64,000 bases of DNA from Schistocerca nitens (GCF_023898315.1 NC_064619.1:371272150-371336149); one strand, 5' to 3'; positions 1-12,476 are shown, numbered from the stretch's first letter. Notes: generated by a model not told the origin, from the sequence alone. Numbers and translations are program-made.

Positions 1-630
1 TCCACTGTTGTAAAAGTAAAGAATAAGCCATTTCCACAATGGATAACAAAACAAAACAAATAACTTCTTTCCAAACTTTAGCTGCATTTTCAGGTACTCA
101 GGTACAGACAATGTCTACATTAAATTGACTCAAACTGTGAGGAATCTCTAAATGAAAGTGTATATGAAATAGTGCTGTTTTGTATTTTGTATTTTAAAAT
201 GTATGAAGTAACACTTAGCATTATAAAATACAGTGAGGAAAGACTCAATATAATTGTTGCACAGCCTCACATAAAGTTAGATGATTCCAGCATGGAAGGC
301 TACCTATAGCTGTATGGGATAGGTCAAGGAACACATTTATTCAAAATGTAGCACTTCCTACATCCTCACCATGCCTAATAGTCAGACTTCACCCTACCAG
401 ACCGAAGACTAGAATTACTATATTTATATGACTAAATGAATCTTTCATCTCCTTCCTTGATGTATTCACTGTGTTCCTCTTCTGTTTCCCTCGCAGTGCT
501 TCAGTAACTCACTCTTCGCAAAGTTAACTTGGTTAACTTGATGCAGTCACCATTCATAACTTGCAGGTATACTGGAGCTCCTGTCACAGCTTGTACCTGT
601 GGGAAATTATTTAGCAAGTCAAAAGCTTCC

Positions 631-785
631 TTACACACTGGACTCGCATTCGGGAGGGATCACTCCAGGCAAATGCCGGGATAGTTCCTTTGAAAGGGCA
701 CGGCCGACTTCCTTCCCCATCCTTCCCTAATCCGATGAGACCGATGACCTCGCTGTCTGGTCTCCTTCCCCAAAGAACCCAACTC
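631..785 (+). mobile_element. SINE fragment (tRNA-derived, body region)
   Basis: The sequence runs from an 'actggactcgcattcggg' segment to a conserved body (caggcaaatgccgggatag, then aagggcacggccgacttcc, then ccgatgagaccgatgacctc). It matches from memory a very common grasshopper SINE. The segment that should hold the B box is deleted between 'cgggaggg' and 'cactccaggc'. It is an old or rearranged copy with no clear target duplication. Confidence 0.6.
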
Positions 786-1920
786 AAAAGCTTCCACCCA
801 ATACTTCATTTATCAATGTGGTCCCAAAATGCAAGGACGCAAGAGGAGGGTAAAATTTTTAAAATTGCTGTTGCACAGTTACAGCAGAACTGCTTCAGCA
901 GTGGATGACTGCCATGTGCTCTAAAACTGGATTGCATGCCCAGTGAGCAGTAAGAGTAAAACGAAGAAGAATTCAACAAACTTCACGTGTTCTTAGAGTG
1001 GATGAAGAGACAAGGAAAAATTTTTCCATGTTACGTGTTATCATGTACCTATAAAGTTGGTCTCTGCCTGAGTGTGATGTATACATACTGTAAAAGTTTC
1101 CTGTGCTAGCATACAGTTTGTATTGCTGTGTGTAGTCAGAAATGCAGTATACTGTAGAGTCATTCACAGCATTTCATCATGTGCTGTTTCATCAACAAAG
1201 GAACACTTTCCAAAAGTTCATAGGTCATCTAAATTTTGTGTGGAAATGACAGTGTACCCTAGAGATTTTGGGTGGATTGACAATTTACCCTAGAGAACAT
1301 AAGCATACTGAAATTAAAATGTCTCGTGTGCGTGCGTGAGCACGCGCATGCATGTCCACAAGCGGAAAGAGCTGGTAATTGAACAAATGTGTCAGTAGCT
1401 GTTAGTTTTAATCTTCCTTGACTTTAAAATCTATTCTTGCAGAAAATAGTGATAACAGGGTCCATCTTACAGAACAACACAATTCTATGTTTATCTTTAA
1501 CCAGACATGTTGGACACTAGTGTTAATAGTTGCTAGTGTTGCCATACAAATGTAGCACTGAGGCATATAAAAGAGCTAATAAACAATTTAACAGGGCTGA
1601 ACTGGTCAACAACAACAACAACAATTATAAAGCGTGACTGAAGTGGATAAGCAGCCAAAGGAAATCAGAAACTCTTTTGAGAGGAATTAACTACACATTC
1701 ACTGACTATTCCAGAACTGTGGTGAAATATGTTTGTCTCTAGCAAACCTTAAAATTGTTTTCTTGCAAGAAGGTGCAAACTATTATTCATTTCTAGCTTC
1801 CTATTTATAAAATATTGTACATGCTTCCATCAGTACAATTGCATTGAGTCTCTTTCCTTCTTTGTTTCACCAGCTCAACTGTTCCACGCCTTGCTTCTGT
1901 TTTTTTTTTTTTTTTTTTTT

Positions 1921-1950
1921 ACTGGTGTCTTTATGTTCAGGTGATGTGAG
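1921..1950 (+). other. Tandem 3' splice acceptors, 10 nt apart
   Basis: A long T tract precedes 'gtctttatgttcag' (AG at 1939-1940), and a second AG lies at 1949-1950. If the upstream exon contributes one nucleotide to the split codon, the downstream AG opens the polyglutamine frame. The upstream AG gives a 21-residue tail that stops at 2006-2008. Both products are phase-compatible. The upstream AG has the better pyrimidine context. Confidence 0.4.
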
Positions 1951-2159
1951 TGGAGGGCGGGGCTGCAGGTGGTACTGGAGGACGACGGGGTTCATCAAAC
2001 CGTTCTAGCCACCATGTGCAGCAGCAACAGCAGCAGCAGCAACAACAGCAGCAGCAACAGCAGCAATTGCAGCTTCCCCACCTGCAACATCAGCAGCAAC
2101 AGCAGCAGATCCATCACCACCATCACCCCCACCACCAACAGCAACATCAGCAACAACAA

Positions 2160-2191
<32 letters not shown>

Positions 2192-2405
2192 GTTGGCAGT
2201 TGCTCAGGCATCAGCCTCCACTAGTGGGGATATCCTGTGGCCTCATAGTGCCCCTTGGCTGGCTCTGAACAACATGTATGTGGGTGAAATGCTGCATCAC
2301 AGATTGCTGCTGGAGCACGGCAAGACCAGCTCCGGCGTGCAGCCCCCTGAGCACCACCCACACCAGTGTGCGTCTCCATGTAGCATCTGTTCACTCAACC
2401 TGTAG
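1951..2405 (+). CDS. Terminal coding exon of an unidentified polyglutamine protein (partial)
   Basis: An open frame of about 151 codons begins just after a candidate acceptor and ends at TAG 2403-2405. It starts with a Gly/Ala/Arg/Ser-rich stretch, then two long Gln blocks separated by a Leu/His segment (PHLQH, then IHHHHHPHH). A non-repetitive tail of about 70 residues follows, including DILWPHSAPWLALNNMY and ending in Cys-rich SPCSICSLNL. The tail uses GC-rich third positions (ctg, cac, ggc, aag, acc, agc), unlike the AT-rich flanks, which supports coding. Such Gln/His tracts are common in insect transcription regulators, but I do not recognise the protein and assign no function. There is no good in-frame start: TGA at 1947-1949 lies directly upstream, so the exon must be entered by splicing at 1950. 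The alternative is that the CAG tract lies in a 3' UTR. Confidence 0.5.
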
Positions 2406-2558
2406 CCCCCATCCTCCACTGACGGTGACTTTAAGAGAAGGCAGAGTTGCGTTTGCTGTGCATCGCACTTCTACCCTCGATGGACTTGGAGTTGTATTAT
2501 TTTTTATTAGAGTGTAGGAGTTATTGCTCTGAAATGATTTTCGGAGAATACATATGTA

Positions 2559-2560
<2 letters not shown>

Positions 2561-2596
<36 letters not shown>
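2561..2596. repeat. (GT)18 microsatellite
   Basis: A perfect dinucleotide run directly after 'catatgtata'. It lies in the presumed 3' UTR of the polyQ gene. Confidence 0.95.
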
Positions 2597-2600
<4 letters not shown>

Positions 2601-3540
2601 GACAAGAGCAATTTGTTGTGTTTGAGGCGTATTTTATGTATGGCCACCTTCCCATATTGGGTGTTAATCTGTTCTCTTGTGTGCACTAGTTGTGAACTTG
2701 GAAGTTTCTTAGTAGGCTCACATTGTGTGTGTCATGATGGTTAAATTCAAAGACAAATTAAAGTTTCCAGAACTTAAATATCTGATGTGCACATATTTGA
2801 AGCAAAAACAAGAAAGACTAATATGTTACATAATTTTGTATTTATTCAGAAATATGAAACTGCAGCTTTCAGTGTTTTAAAAAAAGTATAGATACATTTG
2901 TGATGCAAATTTTAGACAGAGTAGTTGGTCAGCAGATGCCTATCTATGTAAACAGTAGCAGCAATTTTCAAATTACTGTATGTGGCAAAGAGGGATTTGA
3001 GATAGAGAAGAGACTATTCAATATTCCTGTTCAGTTAATAGCAGGAAGTGAAAGTTTGTTCTTAAAATTTTGTTCTGTGTGTGCAGCAGAACACTTTTGT
3101 AGTGTCATCTGTTCTTTGAGATTTTCCTTATTTTCTGATAATGGAACTCTCCGCCTCACAAAAAACCCACTTCTGACGTTGCAGCAGTTAACTTTAACAT
3201 CTAAGCTACTTCAGAATATACTGAGCATCAATTTGGAATGTTAATGTGCTAAAATAAGTAACATGTGGAATAGAATTTCAGTTCAGTCACTGAAATGACG
3301 GATTTATTTATTTTTGGATTTCCAACAAAAATGCAACAAGCTGAAGAATTTTGAAAAATATATTTTAAACTCTTTTTTTTATGATGAAAAATATTACCAA
3401 AATGATTCTCACATTTCAAACATAATTGCTGTTTTGCCATAAAAGAATACCTGTATCTACATAGAACCACTGAAGAAAGTTAATAGAGTGCTTCCGGGTG
3501 TTCTTTCAAGTTGATTTCACTTCATGTACAATATTAATAT

Positions 3541-3653
3541 GGCTGACCCAGCTATCTTCTTCAGGTACTGCGAGTGTTGCTGTTTGGAATCTGGGCAGCG
3601 AGTAAACATAATAGTAAAACTCGCTGCACCTGAAGAAGATGGCTGGATCAGTC
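3541..3653. repeat. Imperfect hairpin, 34 bp arms (MITE-like)
   Basis: Bases 3541-3574 pair with 3620-3653 with about five mismatches across 34 positions. The loop is 45 nt. The core of each arm is 'ctgaagaagat' on one side and its complement on the other. It is most likely the remnant of a small terminal-inverted-repeat element. It sits in the presumed 3' UTR, so the transcript could fold there. Confidence 0.7.
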
Positions 3654-5393
3654 ATCAAAATGTGGTGCATAAAATGGAAAAAAACTTGGCCCAACACCTG
3701 GAAGGACATTATTAATTGATCGCACAAAAAAAAAAAACCTGAGGGATCACAGCCCTCTGGAAATACTAACTGACTTATCACACACATTTTTATTTGCAGA
3801 ACTTTATGAATTAAAGCAGTGACTTTGGAAAGTGGAAAAATACATAAATAAATCAATTATGCCTTTTTAAAATCAGAAACAAAACAAAAATATGTGCGTT
3901 TGAAGAATACAAATTTTAAAGTTAAACCTGTCATGAATAAATTCATACTTTAAATAAATTTCAGTCATACTCATTCATCATTGTTACATTCATATGAAAT
4001 CTATCAAATCATTTGCTGTTTCACTAAACATACACATCTTAAATTGTTCAGTTATTACTGATGTATAGTATAGTGTTTAATATTCCATGTTATATATATT
4101 AAATATTATTGTTAGTGTTCTAGCATCTCTATTAGTATCTTGTAGAAACATTCAGATTTTGAAGTCTTATGAAATGTGTACCATCAATTTCTGTAAGAAT
4201 ACTGTTACTAAATACTTAGCATTGGATACAGATGTTTCAAATATTTCTTTTTGATGGTAACAAATTTAGTAACTTAACTCGGATCATTGAATGCTGTGAT
4301 TAAACTACTCTCTGCAATAATTAAATTTGAAATAATTGTTAGAATTACACATGTTACTCTCCAGTCATGAATAAATAACCTATTAAGATATTTTGTACTT
4401 TTATGATATAGAGGTGCAAAGAGTGTGAAAGAATTCAATTTTTATATACACTATATTCTCATGTCAATCTGACCATTTAGAAAAGTTTAAGGTGAGACAC
4501 TCCAATAGTTGAATGAATGAAATTTCTCTAATAGCATTCTGCTAAAATTCTGTAGCAACAGTATATACTACTTTTATCTTCATTTTGTACTAACTAGTTT
4601 CCAAAAGAGGCTAGTGTGCTGACTGGTGCTGCTCTTGACTGATGAAATGTGATCCATATTTGTTTTTAGTTTGTTATAACTATATACTTTTGTGAGATAC
4701 AGTTTTATTGGAGGATGCCTGAAGTATGTAATGGCAGACAATAATTTAATGTATGAATGTTTATACAGATTTTGCTCTTGTGATTGCAGAGGCTCTCTTG
4801 CATTCTATGTTCTCAGTAAATAGCTGTAGGTAAACTTTGTTTGTTCTTTTGAAATTATTTTGACCATGTCGCATGGTGTATAATGTATTGAACTTCTTGC
4901 TGAATATTTGAACTATCCATCAGAATTAATTTTGACTGACAATATATTGGTATGGTCTGACCAATCAAAATGTATGCATGGAAGAACACTGTGTTTTTTG
5001 GAATTACCTCATTGTAAGCTAAGTGTATTTCATCTTCCTCCTCCTTTCTTTGTCCTTTCTTTTTTCCACCACAGATGACAATAGTAGATACCTTAAAGGT
5101 TGTACACTGTGTTCTACTCATTTCTGTCTGAAGTACAGTATGGCACCATGCTGCCCTCGTTGCCAGGAATACAGTTTTCTTGGTCAGCCTTAAGTTTTGT
5201 ACCCAACATATAACCCCAAAAAAGAAAACAAAAAACTACAAAATTGCTTCTTGTCCCTACCTAAAAGACAAAAATTGTAACTGGAATGTGATGTACTATT
5301 TTGCTGTAATGTTCATGAACTTCTGACAAGGTTATACAAAGATTCATTATTGTATTCTGTTCTTTTCTTTGGGAAGAAGAAAAAGAGCAGCAC

Positions 5394-5399
5394 AATAAA
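5394..5399 (+). terminator. Candidate polyadenylation signal AATAAA
   Basis: A canonical hexamer about 3.0 kb after the polyQ stop. The downstream sequence is not strongly GU-rich, so it is a weaker candidate than the one at 6398. Confidence 0.25.
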
Positions 5400-6397
5400 G
5401 AATATGTATGTATTATTAATAGTGCTATTTATGCCCATAGGAAAAAGATAATGGTCCTCATTGTCATCTGAGCACACCTGAATCAAACTGATAATTATTC
5501 TTTACCATACTCAAAGACAGACATTGTATTGTGAATGGAAATATTTGTATCTAATAAGGTGATGGGGGCACATGACAAAACAGAGTGTTGAAGCAATATA
5601 CTGCTTAAAAACTTAGCAAGATTAATCTTTGTTGTTGCTTTTAAGTTAATTTTCCTGCTGTAATTGTCAGAAACAGGCATTTTATATATTTTCTGTGTAT
5701 GTTGGAATGAAATTGTGCAAGAGGCATTTTCTAAATTGTTGATATGTTCATCAGCTTTTGTAGCAGTATGTGAGGAATGGATTATAATAAATGAGGGAAA
5801 ATATTGATTTTAAATGAATTATTGTTGGTGAAGTGAGTATACACAAATTTTAGAGGAGAACATGAAGGTAGTGTAAGTAATACAGCAAGAACATGTAGAA
5901 TATCTCACAGTGCTTAATGTAAATGTGAAGCTTGAGAAATCAGTGTCACAGGCACTAAATGATGATTGGGGTACTATACATACATAACGCAGCATACCAT
6001 ATGTTGTTAGTCTCCAGAATTCATTCAAAACAGTGTAATCTGTTTTGTTTTGTGTAAGACAACAAAATGTGAAGGAATCTGTTTTGTTCAGTAATTTTGC
6101 ATTATTTGAAGGTATTCTTAAAGTAATAGTGTTTACATTCCCCACTCCTATGAAACCTACATGCTTATAATATAGACTACACAGTTATCTCAAGTAAGTT
6201 TTTCTGTGTGTCATGTGAGACACAATTTCTTGTGCAGATGTTGCACCTGTGTAATTCATGAAGACTTCTATAAGGACATGTCAGAAAGCTAAATTTCATT
6301 TTATAGTTTTTGATTGCTGAATATCTGTATTGTAATAATCTGTTTGATAGCGTTCATTTTGGTGAATTGACTCTGATCATGTAGATGGGATTGGTGC

Positions 6398-6403
6398 AAT
6401 AAA
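6398..6403 (+). terminator. Candidate polyadenylation signal AATAAA
   Basis: A canonical hexamer followed within 30 nt by a T-rich stretch (aagctttttcagaatttctt). It lies about 4 kb after the polyQ stop codon. It would end the presumed 3' UTR just before the first recognisable transposon relics. Confidence 0.3.
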
Positions 6404-6420
6404 GCTTTTTCAGAATTTCT

Positions 6421-7389
6421 TTCTTTTAATTTTTCATTAATGTACCACATTGTAATGTCCTGTTGAGAGAATGAATGTCTCTTTGGGATGTTAAGTCATT
6501 AGTGTCTACTGCTTTGACAGTTTAAAATAAACGGTAATAATTTAAATTTGATACAAATTCTAGGTAACACTATTTCTTTCTGAACAGAAGAATAAATCAA
6601 ATTATGGAAACTTTTATTTCTATTATTCCACCTTATTTGTCCAACTGATTATTTCTTTTAGATGGTTCTGATATCACTGGTGCTATTTCGTACAGACATG
6701 TAAAGTTGTAACCACTCTGACTGACCTTGGAAGCTGCATCACAGGCAGTGACGCTGAAGGCATATTTATTTATTTATTTACATTCTTTTTTAATCATTCT
6801 CCTTATGTGTTCTTTGTTAAACCAAATCAAACCTTCAGTGTATGGGCTTTGATCTTTTGAAATGCCCTTCATTATGTGCAATAATTTTTTTCCTGAATGT
6901 TATCAATAGTATTGAAATTGTTCCTTCAGCAAAAAAAGGCTTTAAACAAAATTCTGTATACAAAAATTTCAGAATGTTTTGTGATGATAAAAACACTTCT
7001 TGAGTGTGATGAAAATGTCAAAGGTGTAGCGTTTCCTCACCAGGAGTCCTATGAAGGTTTTGTTGCCAGTGGTGTTAAGAGGTGGTGATCAAGAATATTG
7101 TTAGAGATGTTGCTGACCTACAGATTTCTTATTTGCAGGGGAATGGGACCCGCGGGGGGTGGGGGTGGGGGGGTGAAGTGTTTGGTGTAAGACGCACACC
7201 AGAACTCCCGAAGAGCTGGTTGCCCATTTGGCTGAAGCTGCAACCATTATTCATGAAACACCTGGTTATTTTGAGCATGTCAGACAATAATTAACATGCA
7301 GATGTCAATTTGCATTAGTGTAAATGGACAACATTTTCAGGAACATCTCTAAAACAGTGTTCATCAAACTGCAGTTTGAACCCTATCTA
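6421..7389. other. No gene recognised
   Basis: AT-rich sequence with a TTTA repeat near 6765-6780 and a short G-rich patch near 7150-7175. Nothing here resembles a known gene or element. Confidence 0.5.
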
Positions 7390-7800
7390 TGACACAACCT
7401 TCATGGACCACTAGCAAAGAAACTGTGCACTTGTGACATTTTTGACGTATAAAATGTTTCTTTTTATTTCCTCTAAACCGTCAAAAATTTTGCATGCATA
7501 GCTTATTATATCCTGTATATTACTCTTGAAGAAAGAAAAATCATATGGAGCAATGTCTTGGGGTGTGAAGGAACTGGGTAGGGCAGTCGTCATATTTTTG
7601 ATAAAGCTGAGTGGGTTGGTGTGTTGTCACATTGTAGGAACCACAGATATCTGCTAATGCAGTCTTTTTCAAAATGATGCACTTTCTACTCTGAGGCAAG
7701 ATTTTAAAATGCACAATACCACTGAAATAAGAAAAGTTCTGAGCATCTCTTTGTTTTGAGACTATGGTGCTTAATTTGGCATGGAGATCCTTTGGTTATG
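7390..7800 (-). mobile_element. Old mariner-family transposase relic
   Basis: On the minus strand the sequence reads SSFTPQDIAPYDFSFFK followed by IFDGLEEIKRN. This matches the third-aspartate block of mariner transposases (PYSPDLAPCDFFLFPKLK in the family). Upstream in the same orientation is a segment resembling the second-aspartate block (CDN.P.H). The copy has many stops and no visible ends. The 5' half may extend toward 8300 but cannot be followed. Confidence 0.55.
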
Positions 7801-9399
7801 AAACAGGGAACTCTCTCTCTCTTTAACCTCTATGACATGAACCCATAGTGTGTCCATACTGTTGTGCAAGTTAGGTGACAGATGACTTTTTGGTGCAATC
7901 AAGATATTTCATTTTGTAAGAGTGAGGGTCATCAATTGAAGGCTTTCGTCGTTGAAGATCATCTTTCATTGATTTAGAGCTACTTTTGGACCCTTTTGTT
8001 GTTGTGGATATGTGTACACATCCTGGTCTGCCCTTCCCCAGGCGCTGTGGATGTGTCAGTGCTAGTGAAGTCTGTTTGCATCCTGGACCACTGACTTCTC
8101 ACTGCTTTATACAAGTTACTTTCATATCTCAGTGAATAAAAAAATTCAAATATTTATCATACAACATATGAACCTCACCACATGCTATCATTTGCAAAAA
8201 AAACACCGTCTCGATATCATTTCTGGGGTAAGATTGTTGTTCTGACCACATGATTCGTGATGCACAAGGACTTGGATGGGCACGCCACACACAACTGTCC
8301 GCTGGATATAAAAATCGGTAACTCGAACAAAACGAGATATCATTCTGCTCTCAATTTTAAATAAAATTTCAATATCTTATCTACATTTCATGCACTGTAT
8401 GAGTTAAAATCAATCATATGCAAAGTTTATGCAATGTGTTTTTACCTCTGCAACCTCTTTAAAATATTTTGTAATGTTTTACTTAATTTGAGGCAGTGCA
8501 GTAACAATGACAAGTAATGAAAAGAAATCGAGTCCTTTATTGAACATAGGCGTCAACTGTAAGATGTGCATAAATCAAATTTTGTCAGCGGATAGTTTTC
8601 TTAAAATTAGATGATAGGTATTTCATAGTAGCCGGAACACTGTCACCATGGGTTTCAGCATTTGTCAAGCAGTACGGCCACAACAAAGTTGCACACAACC
8701 CAGAATGCAGTGAGCATGTCTGTAGCATGAGAGAGTTAACTGGGAGGACTGTTGGTAATACTGTCTTCAACCTAGAGTTTCATCTCCATAAGATCACATC
8801 AGAAGTTTAAACATTCTGTAACTGCTTACATATTTTCACACAAAATTGCTCATTATAATTGTTCCTGTAAATTAGACATTACAGAAATTGCTACAAACAT
8901 TGTTTCATCTTTCATCTGAATAACAATAGCTTAGGAACTAAAAGGGAGATTAACTATTTGGTTACCCAGGAGGATGTACTCTAATCTTACAATCAGGGAA
9001 CATACAACAATGGAAGGTGTAAAGGTAACCATTGACGTATCTGAGGACTGAGCATGAAAGAGAGAGAGAGAGCTGGCTGACTACATTCTTCTGGTACTGT
9101 GTGTATTCTCTCTCTGCAAATCTGCATATTCAGAAATGGGTAATAACTGTTGCATGACACAGGTGACTGCATCAAAGGCAGGGACTCTAAATCCATAACC
9201 TAAATACTAACATCAGTAATTTACTTTTTCATATTTGTAATTTCACAGTGGCACACCATTCTGTGTCTGATATTTACTTACTCTTCTGTAAATGAATATG
9301 ACGTCTGTCAAAAATGAAACACTTTTATATTTGAATTAACTTTGCAGAAGTGTAGTCCATGTTTCTTTCAAATTAAGTCCCTCCTTTATTAATTTTGTC
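7801..9399. other. No gene recognised
   Basis: AT-rich spacer with only short open frames. There is a short GA run at about 9060-9071. The 5' part of the neighbouring mariner relic may reach into 7801-8300 but is too decayed to delimit. Confidence 0.5.
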
Positions 9400-9790
9400 T
9401 TATAATCCTAAAAAGTTCGCTCTGAAATGCTTTCATCGCTTGTGACAGTTTCTTTTCCCTTACTGTCATCAGTTGATTGAAATGATCTCCTTGAACATAA
9501 ATTATTCCTGAAAACAGAAAAAAAGTAATATGTATCCAGGTCTTAGAGGGGAAGAGTGGCTGGGGAAGGGTGGTTGCCTTATTTGTTACAAAGCTGAACG
9601 GACAAGCAAATTGTCATGCTGTAAGGACCACAGCTGTGGTCTTATTTTGTGAATTTCACTGTCCAATCTTTTCAAAATCATGCACAATAATGATGTCTGT
9701 CTGATGTAGAGCCAAAAATTCAAAATGCTCAGCTGAATCAATATAAAAAAAAATTGAGATCAGCTGTTTCACACTGGGTTGAGCTAGTTG
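9400..9790 (-). mobile_element. Old mariner-family relic, second copy
   Basis: The minus strand shows scattered mariner similarity: a phenylalanine-rich DLDTYYFF...FRNNL block in the position of DLAPCDFFLFP..K, followed by FQSTDD and LIKEGLNLKET. It is heavily decayed. Parts of the nucleotide sequence (acaaagctga, ctgtaaggaccacag) resemble the relic at 7390-7800, so both may come from the same family. Confidence 0.45.
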
Positions 9791-10214
9791 TGCTTCTTTT
9801 TGATATCAAGATTCTTTGGGCCTCTAACAAGAAACAAACTTAACTCGTTGCTCATTTTGTTCTAGACATGTGCTTGATCACAACGTACATAGGTCTTACC
9901 AAGTTGACAACTGTGGTGTGATAGTGTGTTCAGTGTGTATTACAACAGTTGCATTGTGTTTCATTTAGTTTCCCCTTTCTATAGCAGTGTTTATTGTTTG
10001 CATTTTTCATAAATTTTCACTATTCTCAAATTTGTTATGTGAGCACGATTCCAGAAAGAAAATATGGGTGTGGCTCAAAGTTAAAATATCTTCTGCGAAC
10101 CAGTAAATTTTTATCCTAGGTTTCTTAATCCTTTCAGTTCTTAAAGGAGGGAACTTACAGCATAACACATCCAAAAATGTACTGCCGTGAGGGAAAAAGA
10201 GGGGGGGGGGGGAA
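9791..10214. other. No gene recognised
   Basis: AT-rich spacer between the second mariner relic and the SINE. It ends in a G run at about 10201-10212. Confidence 0.5.
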
Positions 10215-10468
10215 GCATTGCCCGCCACTTGGCTGAATGACTGCATAGTCTGACTGCCATGCTGCGGGCCTGGGTTCAATTCCTGACCAGGGCAGTGATT
10301 TTCTCCATTCGGAGACTGGGTGTTGTGTTTTCCTCATCATCATTTCATCAACAACAACAACATGCAAGTCACCCAATGTGGCGTTAGCTGAAAAGATTTG
10401 CAACTCAGCAGCCAAACTTCCCCGGATGGGGACTCCTGGCCATCAATGCCATATGATCATTTCATTTC
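10215..10468 (+). mobile_element. tRNA-derived SINE
   Basis: The tRNA-like head ends in a B-box-like 'gggttcaattcct'. The body follows: 'gattttctccattcggagac', a CATCATCATTTCATCAACAA stretch, a 'caagtcacccaatgtggcg' block and the end 'ggccatcaatgccatatgat'. From memory this is an abundant grasshopper SINE. The A-box region is decayed. No target duplication is evident. Confidence 0.75.
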
Positions 10469-10559
10469 ACTGATAACTGCTTTGAATGGGAGTGAAGAGA
10501 GGATCATTGAGATATATGTACCCGAGATTTAAAAAATTTCTTAAGAACCATCCTCTCCT

Positions 10560-11010
10560 ACTGATACCGTCTTCTCTACAGGAAGTACAGCTCAGGGATT
10601 GGGGGGGAAAGAGGGACCAGGGAGTCTCAGGTTATTACACCCATCCCTCAAACCAATAGGTCTGAGGTACTGTCTTTCACTGAAACTGAGCCAGTGGAAC
10701 ATACTTCTCCTGGTGGGAAACCTGGTGTGTCCATTGTTAAGGGGGAGGGAAGTGCAAAAGAGCAAGAGTTTGTTAATCACTGGCAGTTTGAATGAACAGC
10801 AAGTACTGGTACTGCTTAGGGAAATGGCAACAAGAAATGGGAAGGATCACTTTGGACAGTCTGTGTGTGTCTTGTGGTTTCTCTCAAGATGTTGAAAAGG
10901 CTGTTCTGGCAAACACTGAGGGAACAGGGTTCAACAAACGGCAGACAGCGGCGCATGTTGGAGCAAATGATATCTGCCTTCTGGGCTTCAATGTCATACT
11001 TGGATCATTA
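10560..11010 (+). mobile_element. CR1-type LINE ORF1 fragment
   Basis: The plus-strand peptide AAHVGANDICLLGFNVILGSL parallels AHVGTNDSCRLGSEVILSS in the larger CR1-type element at 12691-16694. That is the GxND block of the ORF1 esterase-like domain. The fragment is diverged, contains stops and has no ORF2 attached. Confidence 0.55.
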
Positions 11011-11319
11011 CAGTGAATGACATAGAATGTTGTGAAGACCAGAGTTGCTCAGAGAATTGATAAGATGGTTTAACTAATGCTCTCACTCTCTCCTGATCAT
11101 CTCTGGACTGAAGCTGGCACGTTGCGTAGCAATGTACCACTATCTTTGAGTTACTCTCCGTGATGCCACCCCCTTTCATCTTTGTCTGTCCTTGTCCTCA
11201 CTGCACATGGGTCCCTCTCATCTTTCCCTTCCTTTTTAATCTTCTCCATACTATCCCTATTTAGCAAGCACCTTCGACAATCTCTGGTAGCCTGCCTTGT
11301 TCGGACAGCTACAAGAGAT

Positions 11320-12422
11320 GCAGACACTGACAGTCTTATGCAATAGCTTACTTGACTACTGCAAAGATAGGTTTGTGCAATGGCAAGCACGAACATAGAA
11401 AGTTATCAATAAAATAACAAAAGGATGCCCACAAGGCTCAATCTGTGGGCCAATTTTCTGGTATATTGCTATAGAACGGCTCCTAAACAATCTGAACAAA
11501 GAAGATAGGGTGAAGGCTATAGTAGCCTATGCTGACGATTTTCTAGTAGTAATAACTGCAAACTTGAGAGTGTAACTTGAAAACAAGGCTACACAACTAC
11601 TTGTAAAAACATGTGACTGGTACATGCATAACAAGCTCACAATTATGGCATACAAGGCAGTATATTTATTGATCAAAGGGCCTTGCAGAGAAACCCCACC
11701 ATTAAGCTGAACAACACTAGCACACAGAGGAAAATAACAAGATACCTAGGGATACACTTTGACAAATGATTGACATTCAGTGAGCACATAAGACTTACAA
11801 CTGAGAACATGACAAGACTAATGCACCAACTTGCCATACTAAACTCGACACACTACAGAAACTGTGAATGTATCATATAGCCCCCTTTAAATCCGTAATG
11901 TATTTTGCAGCAAGTGCCTGGGCGCATTGACTTTCACTCACAATCCAAAAAACCATTGTGAGGCATGGACAACGAGGTGTATTGCTCTGAATGTCAGGGG
12001 CACTTGACACCGTGACCATAGTAGAACTCCTACTGTTGCACTTGCAACATACTCTGTTGACATAACCATTAGACACAGAGCAGCAGCATACTGGCTGAAA
12101 AGGGGAAGATTGGATAAGGTATATGAGATAACAGGGGAGCATATAACAGAAAAATACCAATTAAACCTTTGGGAGGTTGAGACATGGCAAAGAGAATGAG
12201 AAATGTCTGACAAGGGCTGTTGGGTTTTCTCCTTCTTCCCAAACATCTGGGAACAGTTGAGGCTCAGACACTTTGACCCAAGTCATGGTATGGCACGTTT
12301 CCTGAAGGACCATGGCCCTTACCCAACACACTTGCACCACTTTGGCCATTTTGGGCAGTGTGGATCCCCCCCCGAACACATAACACTAAAACGTGGTGCA
12401 CGCATGCACCTGCGCGCGCGCG

Positions 12423-12476
<54 letters not shown>

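Larger units (their letters stand above)
1..1950 (+). other. Probable intron sequence upstream of the polyQ exon
   Basis: No exon or gene is recognisable here apart from the SINE at 631-785. The base composition is AT-rich and open frames are short. The stretch ends in a 19-base T tract (about 1902-1920) followed by two AG dinucleotides (1939-1940 and 1949-1950), which is how an intron 3' end should look. I infer it is the last intron of the polyQ gene. The upstream exons would lie outside the window. Confidence 0.4.
2406..6420 (+). other. Probable long 3' UTR of the polyQ gene
   Basis: This is about 4 kb of AT-rich sequence with no coding frame I believe. It is free of recognisable LINE or SINE sequence, which contrasts with the repeat-dense DNA further on. 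It holds a (GT)n tract, a hairpin repeat at 3541-3653, and candidate polyadenylation signals at 5394-5399 and 6398-6403. Long 3' UTRs of this kind are typical of insect regulatory genes. The assignment is inference from position and composition. Confidence 0.35.

Noticed and set aside
1969-2268. Ser/Asn-rich frame across the CAG tract
   Set aside because: It is a +1 shadow of the Gln frame. It ends earlier, and the GC3-rich tail supports the Gln frame instead.
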